Below, piece by piece: positions 1 through 6,773 of a stretch of 14,999 bases of DNA. A model generated the notes under the pieces. The model ran no database searches, had not been told where the DNA came from, and worked only from the letters and a program-made list of their open reading frames with translations. Origin of the DNA: JASHVB01 sp035535035 (GTDB lineage: Bacteria > Pseudomonadota > Alphaproteobacteria > Acetobacterales > Acetobacteraceae); NCBI GenBank assembly GCA_035535035.1, contig DATLQW010000112.1:1-14999 (forward strand), read 5' to 3'. The position numbers and the translations under genes are program-made. The first letter of the stretch is position 1, and each line of letters starts with the position of its first letter.

Positions 1-1
1 G

Positions 2-289
2 GGGTTCCGCGCCGGCGCCAGGCCGTGCGGGCTGCAATGGTGGGAAAACCCCGCCATCTTGCCGGGGATAATCGGTGAGACCACGCCGGCTCCGGCAGCC
101 GCGGCAATGGCCTTGCTGCTGTCGCCGCAGGCGGCTGCCGCTGCATCGCCGGCACCGAAGAACATCGAGCGTTCGGAAGCCGAGCCTGCACGGCCGCCTG
201 TGTTCCGCTGGCAGGTCTTCGCACGTACCGCCACGGGTCCGCCGACCGGGCCGCCCGCGATCCGGGCGCACCATGTCTGCTATGCCTGA
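2..289 (+). CDS. Possible 3' end of a gene entering from the left edge
   Basis: A reading frame is open from the left edge of the window to a TGA at 287-289, about 95 codons. Codons favour G/C at the third position. The visible protein is rich in Ala and Pro and contains the segment LQWWENPAILPGIIGETTP; I do not recognise the family. A strong hairpin begins 7 nt after the stop, where a transcript would be expected to end, and this is the main support for a real gene end. The true start lies outside the window. An in-frame TTG at 59 could start a shorter product, but the open frame continues upstream of it. Chance openness in GC-rich DNA remains a serious alternative. Confidence 0.33.
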   Translation, partial: GFRAGARPCGLQWWENPAILPGIIGETTPAPAAAAMALLLSPQAAAAASPAPKNIERSEAEPARPPVFRWQVFARTATGPPTGPPAIRAHHVCYA

Positions 290-295
290 ACGACC

Positions 296-318
296 GGGGC
301 CAGAGCATGGCTGGCCCC
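296..318 (+). terminator. Hairpin after the left-edge reading frame
   Basis: GGGGCCAG (296-303) pairs perfectly with CTGGCCCC (311-318) around a 7-nt loop, starting 7 nt after the TGA at 287-289. No T-run follows, so this is a terminator-like or transcript-stabilising hairpin rather than a textbook intrinsic terminator. Confidence 0.4.
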
Positions 319-640
319 GCCGTCCTGATTCGTGCCGACCGCAAATTCCCGTTGCCAGAGCCTGACACGGCATTCCGATCGACCGCTCCGGCTGGTCCCC
401 GCATGATGAGCGACTCGGGGCACTACTGCCCGGGAGGCCCGGCGCCGGAAACCGCATCCGTCATTTCCGCGCCGCGTTTCTCACCCCTGCGAAAGCGCGC
501 CCATCCGGCGCCCTCGCGTCCAATAAATGCGACCGATCTTCGCTTGCTTCGCCCCCGGCGCACAGCCCGGCCTGGCACATGACGCGGATGTGTCGCCAAG
601 CGCCTCCGCCCTGCCGCAATGGTTGCGCAGCGTGCGCGGC
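319..640. other. Non-coding stretch upstream of the cardiolipin synthase gene
   Basis: No convincing gene is seen here. Short frames exist on both strands but lack ribosome binding sites and family resemblance. A frame in phase with the downstream gene is open from an ATG at 527, but I prefer the start at 641, which would place the promoter of that gene in this stretch. The segment around 520-535 (ccaataaatg) is locally AT-richer; I could not assign a -35/-10 pair with confidence. Confidence 0.4.
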
Positions 641-2059
641 ATGATCCTCCGGCGGCCGCATCCAGGCTTCCTCCCGCCCGTCTCGCGCCGCCGCCTGCTG
701 GCGCTCGCCGCGACGGCGCCGCTCGCCGCATGCGCGTCCGCCCCCGACGTGAACGCCTACCTCGCCAGCGACGACGGCGGCCTGAAACGCGCGATCCTGG
801 GCAGCCGAGGTCCGCTCAGCCGCAGCGAGCGCGGCGCCGTTCTCTCGTCGTTGCCGCCCGACCTCGGCGCCGACGCGCTGCAACGCCAGTTCGCGCTGCA
901 GCGGGCGCTATCGGAAGCGCCGCTGGTGTTCGGCAACACGGCAACCATCCTGCGCGATGGCGCCCACGCCTTTCCCGCCATGTTCGCCGCGATGCGTGCC
1001 GCCCGCGACCACATCAACCTGGAGTTCTTCATCTTCCAGGATGTGGTCTGGGACGGCCTGGCGCTGTCCGAACTGCTGGCCGACAAGCTGCGGCACGGCG
1101 TCACCGTCAACATCATCTACGACGCCTTCGGGTCCGGTGCCACGCCGCCGGCGCTGTTCGACAAGCTGCATGCCGCCGGTGCGCGCATCCTCATCTTCAA
1201 TCCGCTCAACCCGCTGAGCACCAGGGTCGGCTGGTCGCCGAACGACCGCGACCATCGCAAGATCATGGTAGTGGACGGCCGCATCGGTTTCACCGGCGGC
1301 GTCAATCTCGACAAGGTCTATGAGAACCCGCGCTCGGCCGGCATCCCGCCGGACGGGGACACCAGCCATGCCTATTGGCGCGACACCGCCGTGCGCATCG
1401 AGGGCCCGGCGGTGGCCGAGCTGCAAAAGGTGTTCTTCGGCACCTGGAAGCAGCAGAAGGGGCCGCCGGTCGCCCCGGTACGCTACTTCCCTCCGCTGCC
1501 GCGCGTCGGCGTGCAGACCATCCGCATCGTCGCCAGCGCGCCCGGCGATCAACGGCCGCTCTACTACATCTCGTTAATGACGACGATCCTGAGCGCCGCG
1601 AAGCGCGTCTGGGTGTCCAGCGGCTATTTCGTCCCGCCACACCAGGAGCGCGAGGATCTCGCCAGGACCGCGCGCGCCGGTATCGATCTGCGCATCGTCG
1701 TGCCCAGCCACGCCGACGTTCCCGCCACCGTCTATGCCGCCCGCGCCGCCTATGGTGATCTGCTCGGCGCGGGCGCGCATATCTACGAAGTGCGCAACGC
1801 GGTGCTGCATTCGAAGCTCGCCACCATCGATGGCGTGTGGAGCACGGTCGGCTCGTCTAATCTCGACCGCCGCAGCGTGGTGTTCAACAACGAGGTGGAC
1901 GCCATCATCCTCGGCCGCGACACCGCCGCGCAGGTGGAGGCGATCCTGCGCCAGGACATGGCCTTGGCGCACGAGATCACGTTGGCCGAATGGCGCCGGC
2001 GGTCGCTGGCGGAGCGCTGGGACGAGCTGAAGGCGCGGCTCTGGCAATACTGGATGTGA
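641..2059 (+). CDS. cls: Phospholipase D/cardiolipin synthase-family protein, predicted Tat-exported lipoprotein
   Basis: This 472-residue protein has two HKD phospholipase D motifs: HRKIMVVD at about residue 205, followed by GRIGFTGGVNL, and HSKLATID at about residue 390, followed by the GSSNLDRRS block. This pair defines the cardiolipin synthase/PLD superfamily, which transfers phosphatidyl groups through a covalent histidine intermediate; cardiolipin synthases condense phosphatidylglycerol with a second phospholipid at the membrane. Length fits bacterial Cls. Instead of the usual N-terminal transmembrane helices, the N-terminus reads SRRRLLALAATAPLAAC: a twin-arginine-like motif (residues 15-20) followed by a lipobox with Cys31. 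It is therefore predicted to be lipid-anchored outside the inner membrane. The ATG at 641 was chosen because it gives a normal signal peptide; ATG 527 would add 38 residues before it. Neither start has a good Shine-Dalgarno. PLD activity is secure; true cardiolipin synthesis is inferred. Confidence 0.88.
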   Translation: MILRRPHPGFLPPVSRRRLLALAATAPLAACASAPDVNAYLASDDGGLKRAILGSRGPLSRSERGAVLSSLPPDLGADALQRQFALQRALSEAPLVFGNTATILRDGAHAFPAMFAAMRAARDHINLEFFIFQDVVWDGLALSELLADKLRHGVTVNIIYDAFGSGATPPALFDKLHAAGARILIFNPLNPLSTRVGWSPNDRDHRKIMVVDGRIGFTGGVNLDKVYENPRSAGIPPDGDTSHAYWRDTAVRIEGPAVAELQKVFFGTWKQQKGPPVAPVRYFPPLPRVGVQTIRIVASAPGDQRPLYYISLMTTILSAAKRVWVSSGYFVPPHQEREDLARTARAGIDLRIVVPSHADVPATVYAARAAYGDLLGAGAHIYEVRNAVLHSKLATIDGVWSTVGSSNLDRRSVVFNNEVDAIILGRDTAAQVEAILRQDMALAHEITLAEWRRRSLAERWDELKARLWQYWM

Positions 2060-2425
2060 GAACAACCGTCCGAAAGGCTGACCCGTCGGGCGGCCAGCCC
2101 CCGCCTGGCCGTCGAGATGCTGTCGGTGTCAACCGAACGGGTGGACCGACTCGTGAAGCTGAACGAGTACAAAACCATCGAGACCTTGGACTATATCGTC
2201 ATCGCCGACCACACCCGTGCCGAAGTCGGATTATGGCTCAGGGACGCGTAACGTGCCCGGCGGAACGAGACCTTCCCGGAACCGGATTCGGTCATCGACA
2301 TGCCGGAGTTGGGCCTCGCCCTCGGCCTTGCCGCGCTCTACCAGCGGGTGCAGGTGACGCCGCGGTCGCGCCCCCGGCTGAATTGGGAAGAAGGGGCCGA
2401 GGGCAGCGTGCCCTCGGCGACGTAG
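2060..2425 (+). pseudogene. Uma2-family (DUF820) nuclease-like gene, C-terminal remnant
   Basis: Directly after the upstream stop, a frame reads PRLAVEMLSVSTERVDRLVK, then NEYKTIETLDYIVIADHTRA. These match the conserved core of Uma2/DUF820 proteins (the VVEVLSPST region and the Y..IVD strand). A TAA at 2249-2251 interrupts it. The same frame then resumes with NETFPEPDSVIDMPELGLAL and the characteristic GLAALYQRV ending, closing at TAG 2423-2425. Only the C-terminal half is present; the N-terminal part with the first catalytic-fold elements is missing. Uma2 proteins have a PD-(D/E)XK-like fold, are often about 190 residues and occur in many copies in some genomes; their function is poorly known. 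The 44-codon piece starting at ATG 2117 is unlikely to fold alone. I read this as a 5'-truncated, stop-interrupted pseudogene. Confidence 0.7.
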
Positions 2426-2499
2426 GACGGAACAGCGGCGCGGAGTCCGCCGCCGCCACGGCGGAACGCGCTCCGCTTCCACCTTGCGTCACGACGTCA

Positions 2500-3552
2500 T
2501 TACGTGACCACCCGCAGCGCCGGACGCCGCCGCACCGCCAGCCGCCGGTACAGCCCGACATAATCCTCCGCCATCCGTTCGGCGGTGAACCGTTGCTCGA
2601 ACCGCGCCCGGATCACCGCGCGCGACAGCTCCGGCAGGCGGGTGACCGCCTCGCACGCCTCGGCCATGTTGCTGACCACGAAGCCGGTGACGCCGTCCTC
2701 GACGATCTCCGGCACCGACCCGGCCTTGAACGCGATCACCGGCGTGCCGCAGGCCATCGCCTCGATCATCACCAGGCCGAACGGCTCCGGCCAATCGATC
2801 GGCAGCAGCAACGCGTGCGCGCCGCTGAGGAAATCGGCCTTGTCCGCATCGCCGATCTCGCCGATATGCTCGACCATCCGGCCATCGATCAGCGGCCGAA
2901 TGAGCGTCTCGTGGTACTCGGCATCCACCCGGTCCACCTTGGCTGCCATCTTCAGCGGAATGCCGGTGCGCCGGGCGATCTCGATCGCGCGATCGGGGCA
3001 TTTCTCCGGGCAGATGCGGCCGAGGAACGCCAGGTAGCCCGGCCGCACCGGCCGCGGCACCAGCAGATCCGCCGGCAGCCCATGATGCACGGTCGCGATG
3101 AAATTCCCGTCCGGCAGCGGTCGCCGCTGCGCGTCGGAGATCGACACCAGCGGCACGTCGTCGAAATGCCGGTACAGCGGCTTCAGCTCCGGCAGGTCGA
3201 GCCGGCCGTGCAGCGTGGTGAGGAACGGCGTCGCAAGCCGGCTGAACAGCGAGAACGGCCAGTAGTCCAGGTGGCTGTGCAGCACGTCGAATTCATCGGC
3301 CCGCGCAGCCACCTGCTCCAGCATCAGCAGATGCGGCGCCATGGCGTCGCGCAACCCCGCATCGAAACGCAGCGCCCGCGGATACATCGCCTCCAGTTTC
3401 CCGCGCGTCACGGAATCCCCACTGGCGAACAGCGTCACCTCGTGGCCCATGGCCACCAACGCGTCGGTCAGAAATGCCACGACGCGCTCCGTCCCGCCAT
3501 ACAGCCTTGGCGGCACGGACTCAGTGAGCGGCGCGATCTGGGCAATGCGCAT
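2500..3552 (-). CDS. Glycosyltransferase family 4 protein (GT-B fold)
   Basis: This 350-residue protein is a retaining GT4-type glycosyltransferase. The N-terminal Rossmann domain begins MRIAQIAPLTESVPPRLYGG, with the glycine-rich GGTERVV acceptor-side loop and HSHLDYW further on. The C-terminal donor domain carries FLGRICPEKCPDRAIEIA and the EX7E nucleotide-sugar motif in PEPFGLVMIEAMACGTPVIA (Glu256 and Glu264). Start at 3552 is favoured because GGGGGAG lies about 9 nt upstream; an upstream in-frame ATG at 3588 would add 12 unconserved residues. It diverges from otsA across 223 bp, and this pairing suggests a role in sugar or osmolyte metabolism or envelope glycan synthesis. Donor and acceptor cannot be read from sequence. 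No signal peptide or membrane helix is evident, so it is probably cytosolic or peripheral at the membrane. Confidence 0.9.
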   Translation of the reverse strand: MRIAQIAPLTESVPPRLYGGTERVVAFLTDALVAMGHEVTLFASGDSVTRGKLEAMYPRALRFDAGLRDAMAPHLLMLEQVAARADEFDVLHSHLDYWPFSLFSRLATPFLTTLHGRLDLPELKPLYRHFDDVPLVSISDAQRRPLPDGNFIATVHHGLPADLLVPRPVRPGYLAFLGRICPEKCPDRAIEIARRTGIPLKMAAKVDRVDAEYHETLIRPLIDGRMVEHIGEIGDADKADFLSGAHALLLPIDWPEPFGLVMIEAMACGTPVIAFKAGSVPEIVEDGVTGFVVSNMAEACEAVTRLPELSRAVIRARFEQRFTAERMAEDYVGLYRRLAVRRRPALRVVT

Positions 3553-3775
3553 GAAAAAAACTCCCCCGGTGCTTTGGTTCGCCGGCATGGAAGCCGGGCG
3601 ATCGGGCTTTTTTGCGGCGAGCCGCGGCCGGGATGCGGCAGCCGCGCCGGATCACGGCGAAGTGACCCGCGCCGCGCGCGCCAGGCAGTACCGTTATGCG
3701 TTTGGGTGCTGCCGGCCGCTGCGACAGTCCAGCGCCGGTCGCGCGCCCGGCCGAACTGCCAGGGGGGAACCCGCG
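3553..3775. promoter_or_regulatory. Divergent intergenic region between the GT4 gene and otsA
   Basis: These 223 bp must hold the promoters of both outward-facing genes unless transcription reads in from elsewhere. The minus-strand Shine-Dalgarno GGGGGAG sits just inside, before 3552. The plus-strand AGGGGGG at 3761-3767 sits 8 nt before the GTG start of otsA. I could not identify reliable -35/-10 hexamers or a repeated operator. Confidence 0.4.
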
Positions 3776-5191
3776 GTGTCACGCCTTGTCATTGTCTCTA
3801 ATCGGGTTCCATTGCCCTCCGAGCGGGGTGGCCCGCGCGCCGGCGGCCTCGCCGTCGCGCTGGCCGATGCCCTGCATCCCGGCTCGCTGTGGTTCGGCTG
3901 GAGTGGCCGGCGCAGCGCCGGGGCCGCCGCCGCCGAGCCGCATCTGCAGCAGGCGGATGGCATCGCCTATGTCACCCTCGACCTGACCGAACACGAATAT
4001 CGCGCCTTCTACCTGCATTTCGCCAACGGTGCGCTGTGGCCGCTGCTGCATTTCCGGCTCGGCCTGCTGAGCTTCCATCGCGAGGACTACGAAGCCTATG
4101 TCGCCGTGAACCACCGCTTCGCCGAGGCCCTGAAGCCTTTGTTGCGGCAGGACGACATGATCTGGGTGCACGACTACCACCTGTTTCCCTTCGCCGAGGT
4201 GCTGCGCGCCCGCGGCGTCAACAACCGCATCGGCTGCTTCCTGCACACGCCCTTCGTGCCCCCGGCGCTGCTGCAGGCGCTGCCGCGCGCCGACGAGTTG
4301 CTGCGCGCGCTGTGCGCCTTCGACGTGGTCGGCTTCCACACCCGCACCTACCGCCAGGCGTTCCTGGAATGCGTCAGCGAAATTCTCGGCGTGCGATCCG
4401 ACAACGACGGGCGCTTCGTCTATCGCGGCCGGCCGGTTCATGCTGTGGTCGATCCGATCGGCATCGACGCGCAGGGCTTCGCCGATTGCGCGGCACAGGC
4501 CGCGCAGAGCATCGAGGCGCGGCAGTTGCGCGAGAGCCTGCCGGACGGCCGCGCCCTGGCGATCGGCGCCGACCGGCTGGACTATTCCAAGGGCCTGCCC
4601 AACCGTTTCGAAGCCGTCGCCCGGCTGCTGACGCAATACCCGCAGCACCGCCGCCAGGTCAGCATGCTGCAGGTCGCCGCCCGGTCACGCGAGGATCTCG
4701 GCGACTACCAGCGGCTGCGCCGTGACCTCGACCGCATCGTCGGCGACATCAACGGCCGCTTCTCCGAATTCGACTGGGTGCCGCTGCGCTACATGACCCG
4801 CGCGGTGAAGCGCACCAGCCTGGCCGGCTTCTTCCGCATCGCGCGCCTCGGCCTGGTGACGCCGCTGCGCGACGGCATGAACCTGGTGGCCAAGGAATAC
4901 GTTGCGGCGCAGGACCCGGCCGATCCCGGCGTGCTGATCCTGTCGCGCTTCGCCGGCGCCGCGGACGAACTCGGCGACGCGCTGATCGTCAACCCGTTCG
5001 ACCCCGACGAGATCGCCGAGGCCATGCATGCCGGCCTGGTGATGCCGCTCGGCGAGCGCCAGGAACGCTGGGGGCACCTGCGCGAGCGCGTCTGGCACAA
5101 CACGGCGGCGCGTTTTTGCACGGTGTTTCTGGCATATTTGGCGCAGCCGGAGGCTTGGCCGGAACCTCGCCGGCTGCGCGCGGCATCGTAG
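3776..5191 (+). CDS. otsA: Trehalose-6-phosphate synthase
   Basis: This GT20 enzyme makes trehalose 6-phosphate from UDP-glucose (or another NDP-glucose) and glucose 6-phosphate in the cytosol, the first step of the OtsA-OtsB osmoprotectant pathway. The 471 residues match the usual OtsA size. Landmarks in order are SNRVPLP and the GG loop at residues 23-24, WVHDYHL at 130-136, GCFLHTPFVPP, the substrate-binding DRLDYSKGLPNRF at 266-278 with Arg267 and Lys272, and TPLRDGMNLVAKEYVA from 362 with the acidic donor-ribose region. The start is GTG at 3776, with AGGGGGG 8 nt upstream; the first residues (SRLVIVSNR) coincide with the normal OtsA beginning. No otsB phosphatase gene is present in this window. 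An intrinsic terminator follows at 5295. A diverged copy of its last 40-odd codons lies at 9545-9690. Confidence 0.96.
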   Translation: MSRLVIVSNRVPLPSERGGPRAGGLAVALADALHPGSLWFGWSGRRSAGAAAAEPHLQQADGIAYVTLDLTEHEYRAFYLHFANGALWPLLHFRLGLLSFHREDYEAYVAVNHRFAEALKPLLRQDDMIWVHDYHLFPFAEVLRARGVNNRIGCFLHTPFVPPALLQALPRADELLRALCAFDVVGFHTRTYRQAFLECVSEILGVRSDNDGRFVYRGRPVHAVVDPIGIDAQGFADCAAQAAQSIEARQLRESLPDGRALAIGADRLDYSKGLPNRFEAVARLLTQYPQHRRQVSMLQVAARSREDLGDYQRLRRDLDRIVGDINGRFSEFDWVPLRYMTRAVKRTSLAGFFRIARLGLVTPLRDGMNLVAKEYVAAQDPADPGVLILSRFAGAADELGDALIVNPFDPDEIAEAMHAGLVMPLGERQERWGHLRERVWHNTAARFCTVFLAYLAQPEAWPEPRRLRAAS

Positions 5192-5294
5192 CCCGGAGCA
5201 AGCATCGCCCGAGTACCCCGCCGGCGCCTGGACGCCGACGGCGTCGCATGGCTGGAACGCGCGCTGAAATCATGATAGGACAACAATGCAGCCA

Positions 5295-5340
5295 AGCGGC
5301 GCCGTCCCGCGGCGGGTGCTGGACGGCGCCGCTCGATTTT
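5295..5340 (+). terminator. Rho-independent terminator downstream of otsA
   Basis: AGCGGCGCCGTCC (5295-5307) pairs perfectly with GGACGGCGCCGCT (5321-5333), a 13-bp GC-rich stem with a 13-nt loop, followed by CGATTTT. It lies about 100 nt after the otsA stop and 30 nt before the next gene. It separates the trehalose gene from the following operon and argues against any start for that operon upstream of 5340. Confidence 0.8.
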
Positions 5341-5370
5341 CGTTGTTGCTCCGGCACCGGGAGATCGCAC

Positions 5371-5781
5371 GTGTTGAACATCCGCGGCGACCAGATGGAG
5401 GTGTTCCGGCGCATCGCGCTGGATCGCTTCGTCAAGCGGATGAACGCTTTCCTTTCTGCCAACTTCCCGGAGTCGAAAGCGACGGGCGATACCGCCTGGA
5501 TCGAGCGGGAGTTGGTCGCGGCACGGCGCTTCGGCCTGTCACGGCAGAACGATCTGCGCGATTTTCTCAGCCTCGGCATGGTGTACGGCGAGGGCTTCAT
5601 CGACCGCCCCGAGCATCGCTGGATGGCGGCTTGCCTGTCCGACCCGACGGTCCCCGATCCGCATCAGCGCATGCAACGGCTGTACGCCGCGGCGATCCTG
5701 CGGCTGGAGCAGGCGGCGGCCAGTGAGGCGGCGCGCGCCGCGTTCGATCGTGCCTGCCCGCCCTATGGGGACCAGGCATGA
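5371..5781 (+). CDS. Small helical protein of a secretion/toxin-associated accessory family
   Basis: This 136-residue protein is predicted to be mostly alpha-helical, with no signal peptide or membrane segment. It begins VLNIRGDQMEVFRRIALDRF and continues with an FPES segment, RRFGLSRQNDLRDFLSLGMV, and a terminal QRMQRLYAAAILRLEQA helix. I recall this arrangement (I..[EQ]QM..., a helix pair, then a short C-terminal helix) from small proteins encoded beside VgrG/PAAR-type and polymorphic-toxin genes. The function of such proteins is not established; an adaptor or chaperone role is inference. GTG 5371 is chosen because GGGAG precedes it by 7 nt and the upstream frame crosses a terminator. It is the first gene of a four-gene operon, and its TGA overlaps the next ATG (ATGA). 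Confidence 0.72.
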   Translation: MLNIRGDQMEVFRRIALDRFVKRMNAFLSANFPESKATGDTAWIERELVAARRFGLSRQNDLRDFLSLGMVYGEGFIDRPEHRWMAACLSDPTVPDPHQRMQRLYAAAILRLEQAAASEAARAAFDRACPPYGDQA

Positions 5782-6086
5782 GCGGGCAGGGCGGCAGCGC
5801 CGCCGCCGCATTACGCAATGCTCGGCAGGACACCAGTTGCGGCGACGATGCCGCCGATGCCACCGCGCAACCTTGCCCGCTCCCGATCCACTGGATTGAG
5901 ATCGAACTGATCGGCGAGGACGGCAAGGGCGTGCCGGACCAGGCCTATCTGATCGTCACCCCGGACGGCGCGGAACATCGCGGCCGCACCGATGCGCGTG
6001 GCTGGGGCAGGCTCGACGGGATACCGGGCGGAACCTGTAGAATCAGCTTTACCGAACTCGATAAAGACGCATGGGAGAGTGCCTGA
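5778..6086 (+). CDS. Ig-like/carboxypeptidase-regulatory-like small protein
   Basis: This is a 102-residue product. The first 35 residues are low-complexity. Residues about 37-101 form a beta-rich domain: HWIEIELIGEDGKGVPDQAY, then a strand with PDGAEHRGRTDARGWGRLDG, then IPGGTCRISFTELDKDAWE. This is the pattern of short Ig/CarboxypepD_reg-like domains that occur as fusions to, or neighbours of, contractile-injection spike proteins. No signal peptide is seen. It overlaps the previous gene by four bases (ATGA), implying translational coupling, and is separated from the next gene by 3 bp. A likely role is a structural connector that helps present a cargo; this is inferred from domain type and context. 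Confidence 0.75.
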   Translation: MSGQGGSAAAALRNARQDTSCGDDAADATAQPCPLPIHWIEIELIGEDGKGVPDQAYLIVTPDGAEHRGRTDARGWGRLDGIPGGTCRISFTELDKDAWESA

Positions 6087-6089
6087 ACC

Positions 6090-6773
6090 ATGCCCACTCA
6101 GCATACGGTCGTCGAGGGTGACGGGCTCACCAGCCTGGCGGACGGTGCCGGGTTCTACGTCCTGACCATCTGGAACGATGCAGCCAATGACGATCTGCGC
6201 AAGAAGCGCTCCAACATGGATATCCTGTTGCCCGGCGACGTCGTGACGATCCCCGACAAGCGCATCGTCCCGGTCAATCGCCCAACCGACAGGCACCACC
6301 GCTTCAAGCGGCGCGGCATACCCGCGGAGTTTCGCATGCAGGTCTTCGAGGGCGAACTGCCGCGTGCCAACGAAGACTATCTGCTCACCATCGGCGACCA
6401 GAGTTTCCATGGCAAGACCGACGATCGCGGCGTGCTGTTCCGCCACATCCCAGCCAACACGAAGGAGGCACGCCTCCTGATCGGCACCGACCGACAGGAG
6501 CTGATCCTGAAATTCGGCAGCCTCGATCCACAGGATGAGGTGATCGGCGTGCAGAAGCGGCTCAACAATATCGGCTTCGACTGCGGGGAGCCGACTGGCG
6601 AGATGAACGACGCGACGCGCAAGGCATTGCTTGCCTTCCAGCGTCGCTTCTCGCTTGAGCAGACCGGACGAGCCGACGCGGCCACGCAGAGCAAGCTGCG
6701 GTCCTTCAACGACGCGATCAGCCAGTTCCCGAAACGACCGCTGGAAGACGAGGAGGACGCCGACGATGCCTGA
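6090..6773 (+). CDS. LysM-like, Ig-like and peptidoglycan-binding three-domain protein
   Basis: This 227-residue protein has three recognisable parts. Residues about 4-55 are LysM-like (HTVVEGDGLTSLADGAGFYV ... LLPGDVVTIP). Residues about 73-143 form an Ig-like beta domain (RGIPAEFRMQVFEGELPRAN ... KTDDRGVLFRHIPA). Residues about 145-212 match peptidoglycan-binding domain 1 (QKRLNNIGFDCGEPTGEMND, then ATRKALLAFQRRF). No signal peptide is visible, so it would need another route to the envelope; proteins of this build are often encoded in type VI or other contractile-injection loci, where they may travel with the spike or cargo. The C-terminal tail is acidic (EDEEDADDA). Its end overlaps the start of the next gene by 8 bp, so the two are probably translationally coupled. 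Confidence 0.82.
   Translation: MPTQHTVVEGDGLTSLADGAGFYVLTIWNDAANDDLRKKRSNMDILLPGDVVTIPDKRIVPVNRPTDRHHRFKRRGIPAEFRMQVFEGELPRANEDYLLTIGDQSFHGKTDDRGVLFRHIPANTKEARLLIGTDRQELILKFGSLDPQDEVIGVQKRLNNIGFDCGEPTGEMNDATRKALLAFQRRFSLEQTGRADAATQSKLRSFNDAISQFPKRPLEDEEDADDA

Noticed and set aside
20..37. Resemblance of the window start (ggccgtgcgggctgcaa) to the end of the otsA remnant near 9671
   Set aside because: The match is about 17 bases with one mismatch in GC-rich DNA and the encoded frames do not correspond, so chance is likely.
307..582. 91-codon plus-strand frame upstream of cls
   Set aside because: Its ATG lies in the loop of the hairpin at 296-318, there is no ribosome binding site, and the composition is that of random GC-rich sequence.
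2450..2464. CCGCCG-CCA-CGGCGG hairpin downstream of the GT4 gene
   Set aside because: The stem is 6 bp with a 3-nt loop and has no T-run on either strand. GC-rich triplet runs produce such stems by chance.
2488..2508. GTCACG/CGTGAC inverted repeat at the GT4 stop codon
   Set aside because: It has a 6-bp arm and 9-nt loop, overlaps the coding end and has no T-run. It is probably chance.
3590..3616. Short stem followed by TTTTTT between the GT4 gene and otsA
   Set aside because: The pairing (AGCC/GGCT with mismatches) is too weak for an intrinsic terminator and it sits in a divergent promoter region where no transcript should end on the plus strand.
1990..3801. 603-codon plus-strand open frame
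   Set aside because: It lies antisense to the well-supported GT4 gene and its product is Arg/Gln/His/Pro-rich without family resemblance. It is a shadow of GC-rich coding DNA.
5116..5370. Upstream extension of the first operon gene
   Set aside because: It overlaps the otsA 3' end and crosses the intrinsic terminator at 5295-5340. GTG 5371 has its own ribosome binding site.
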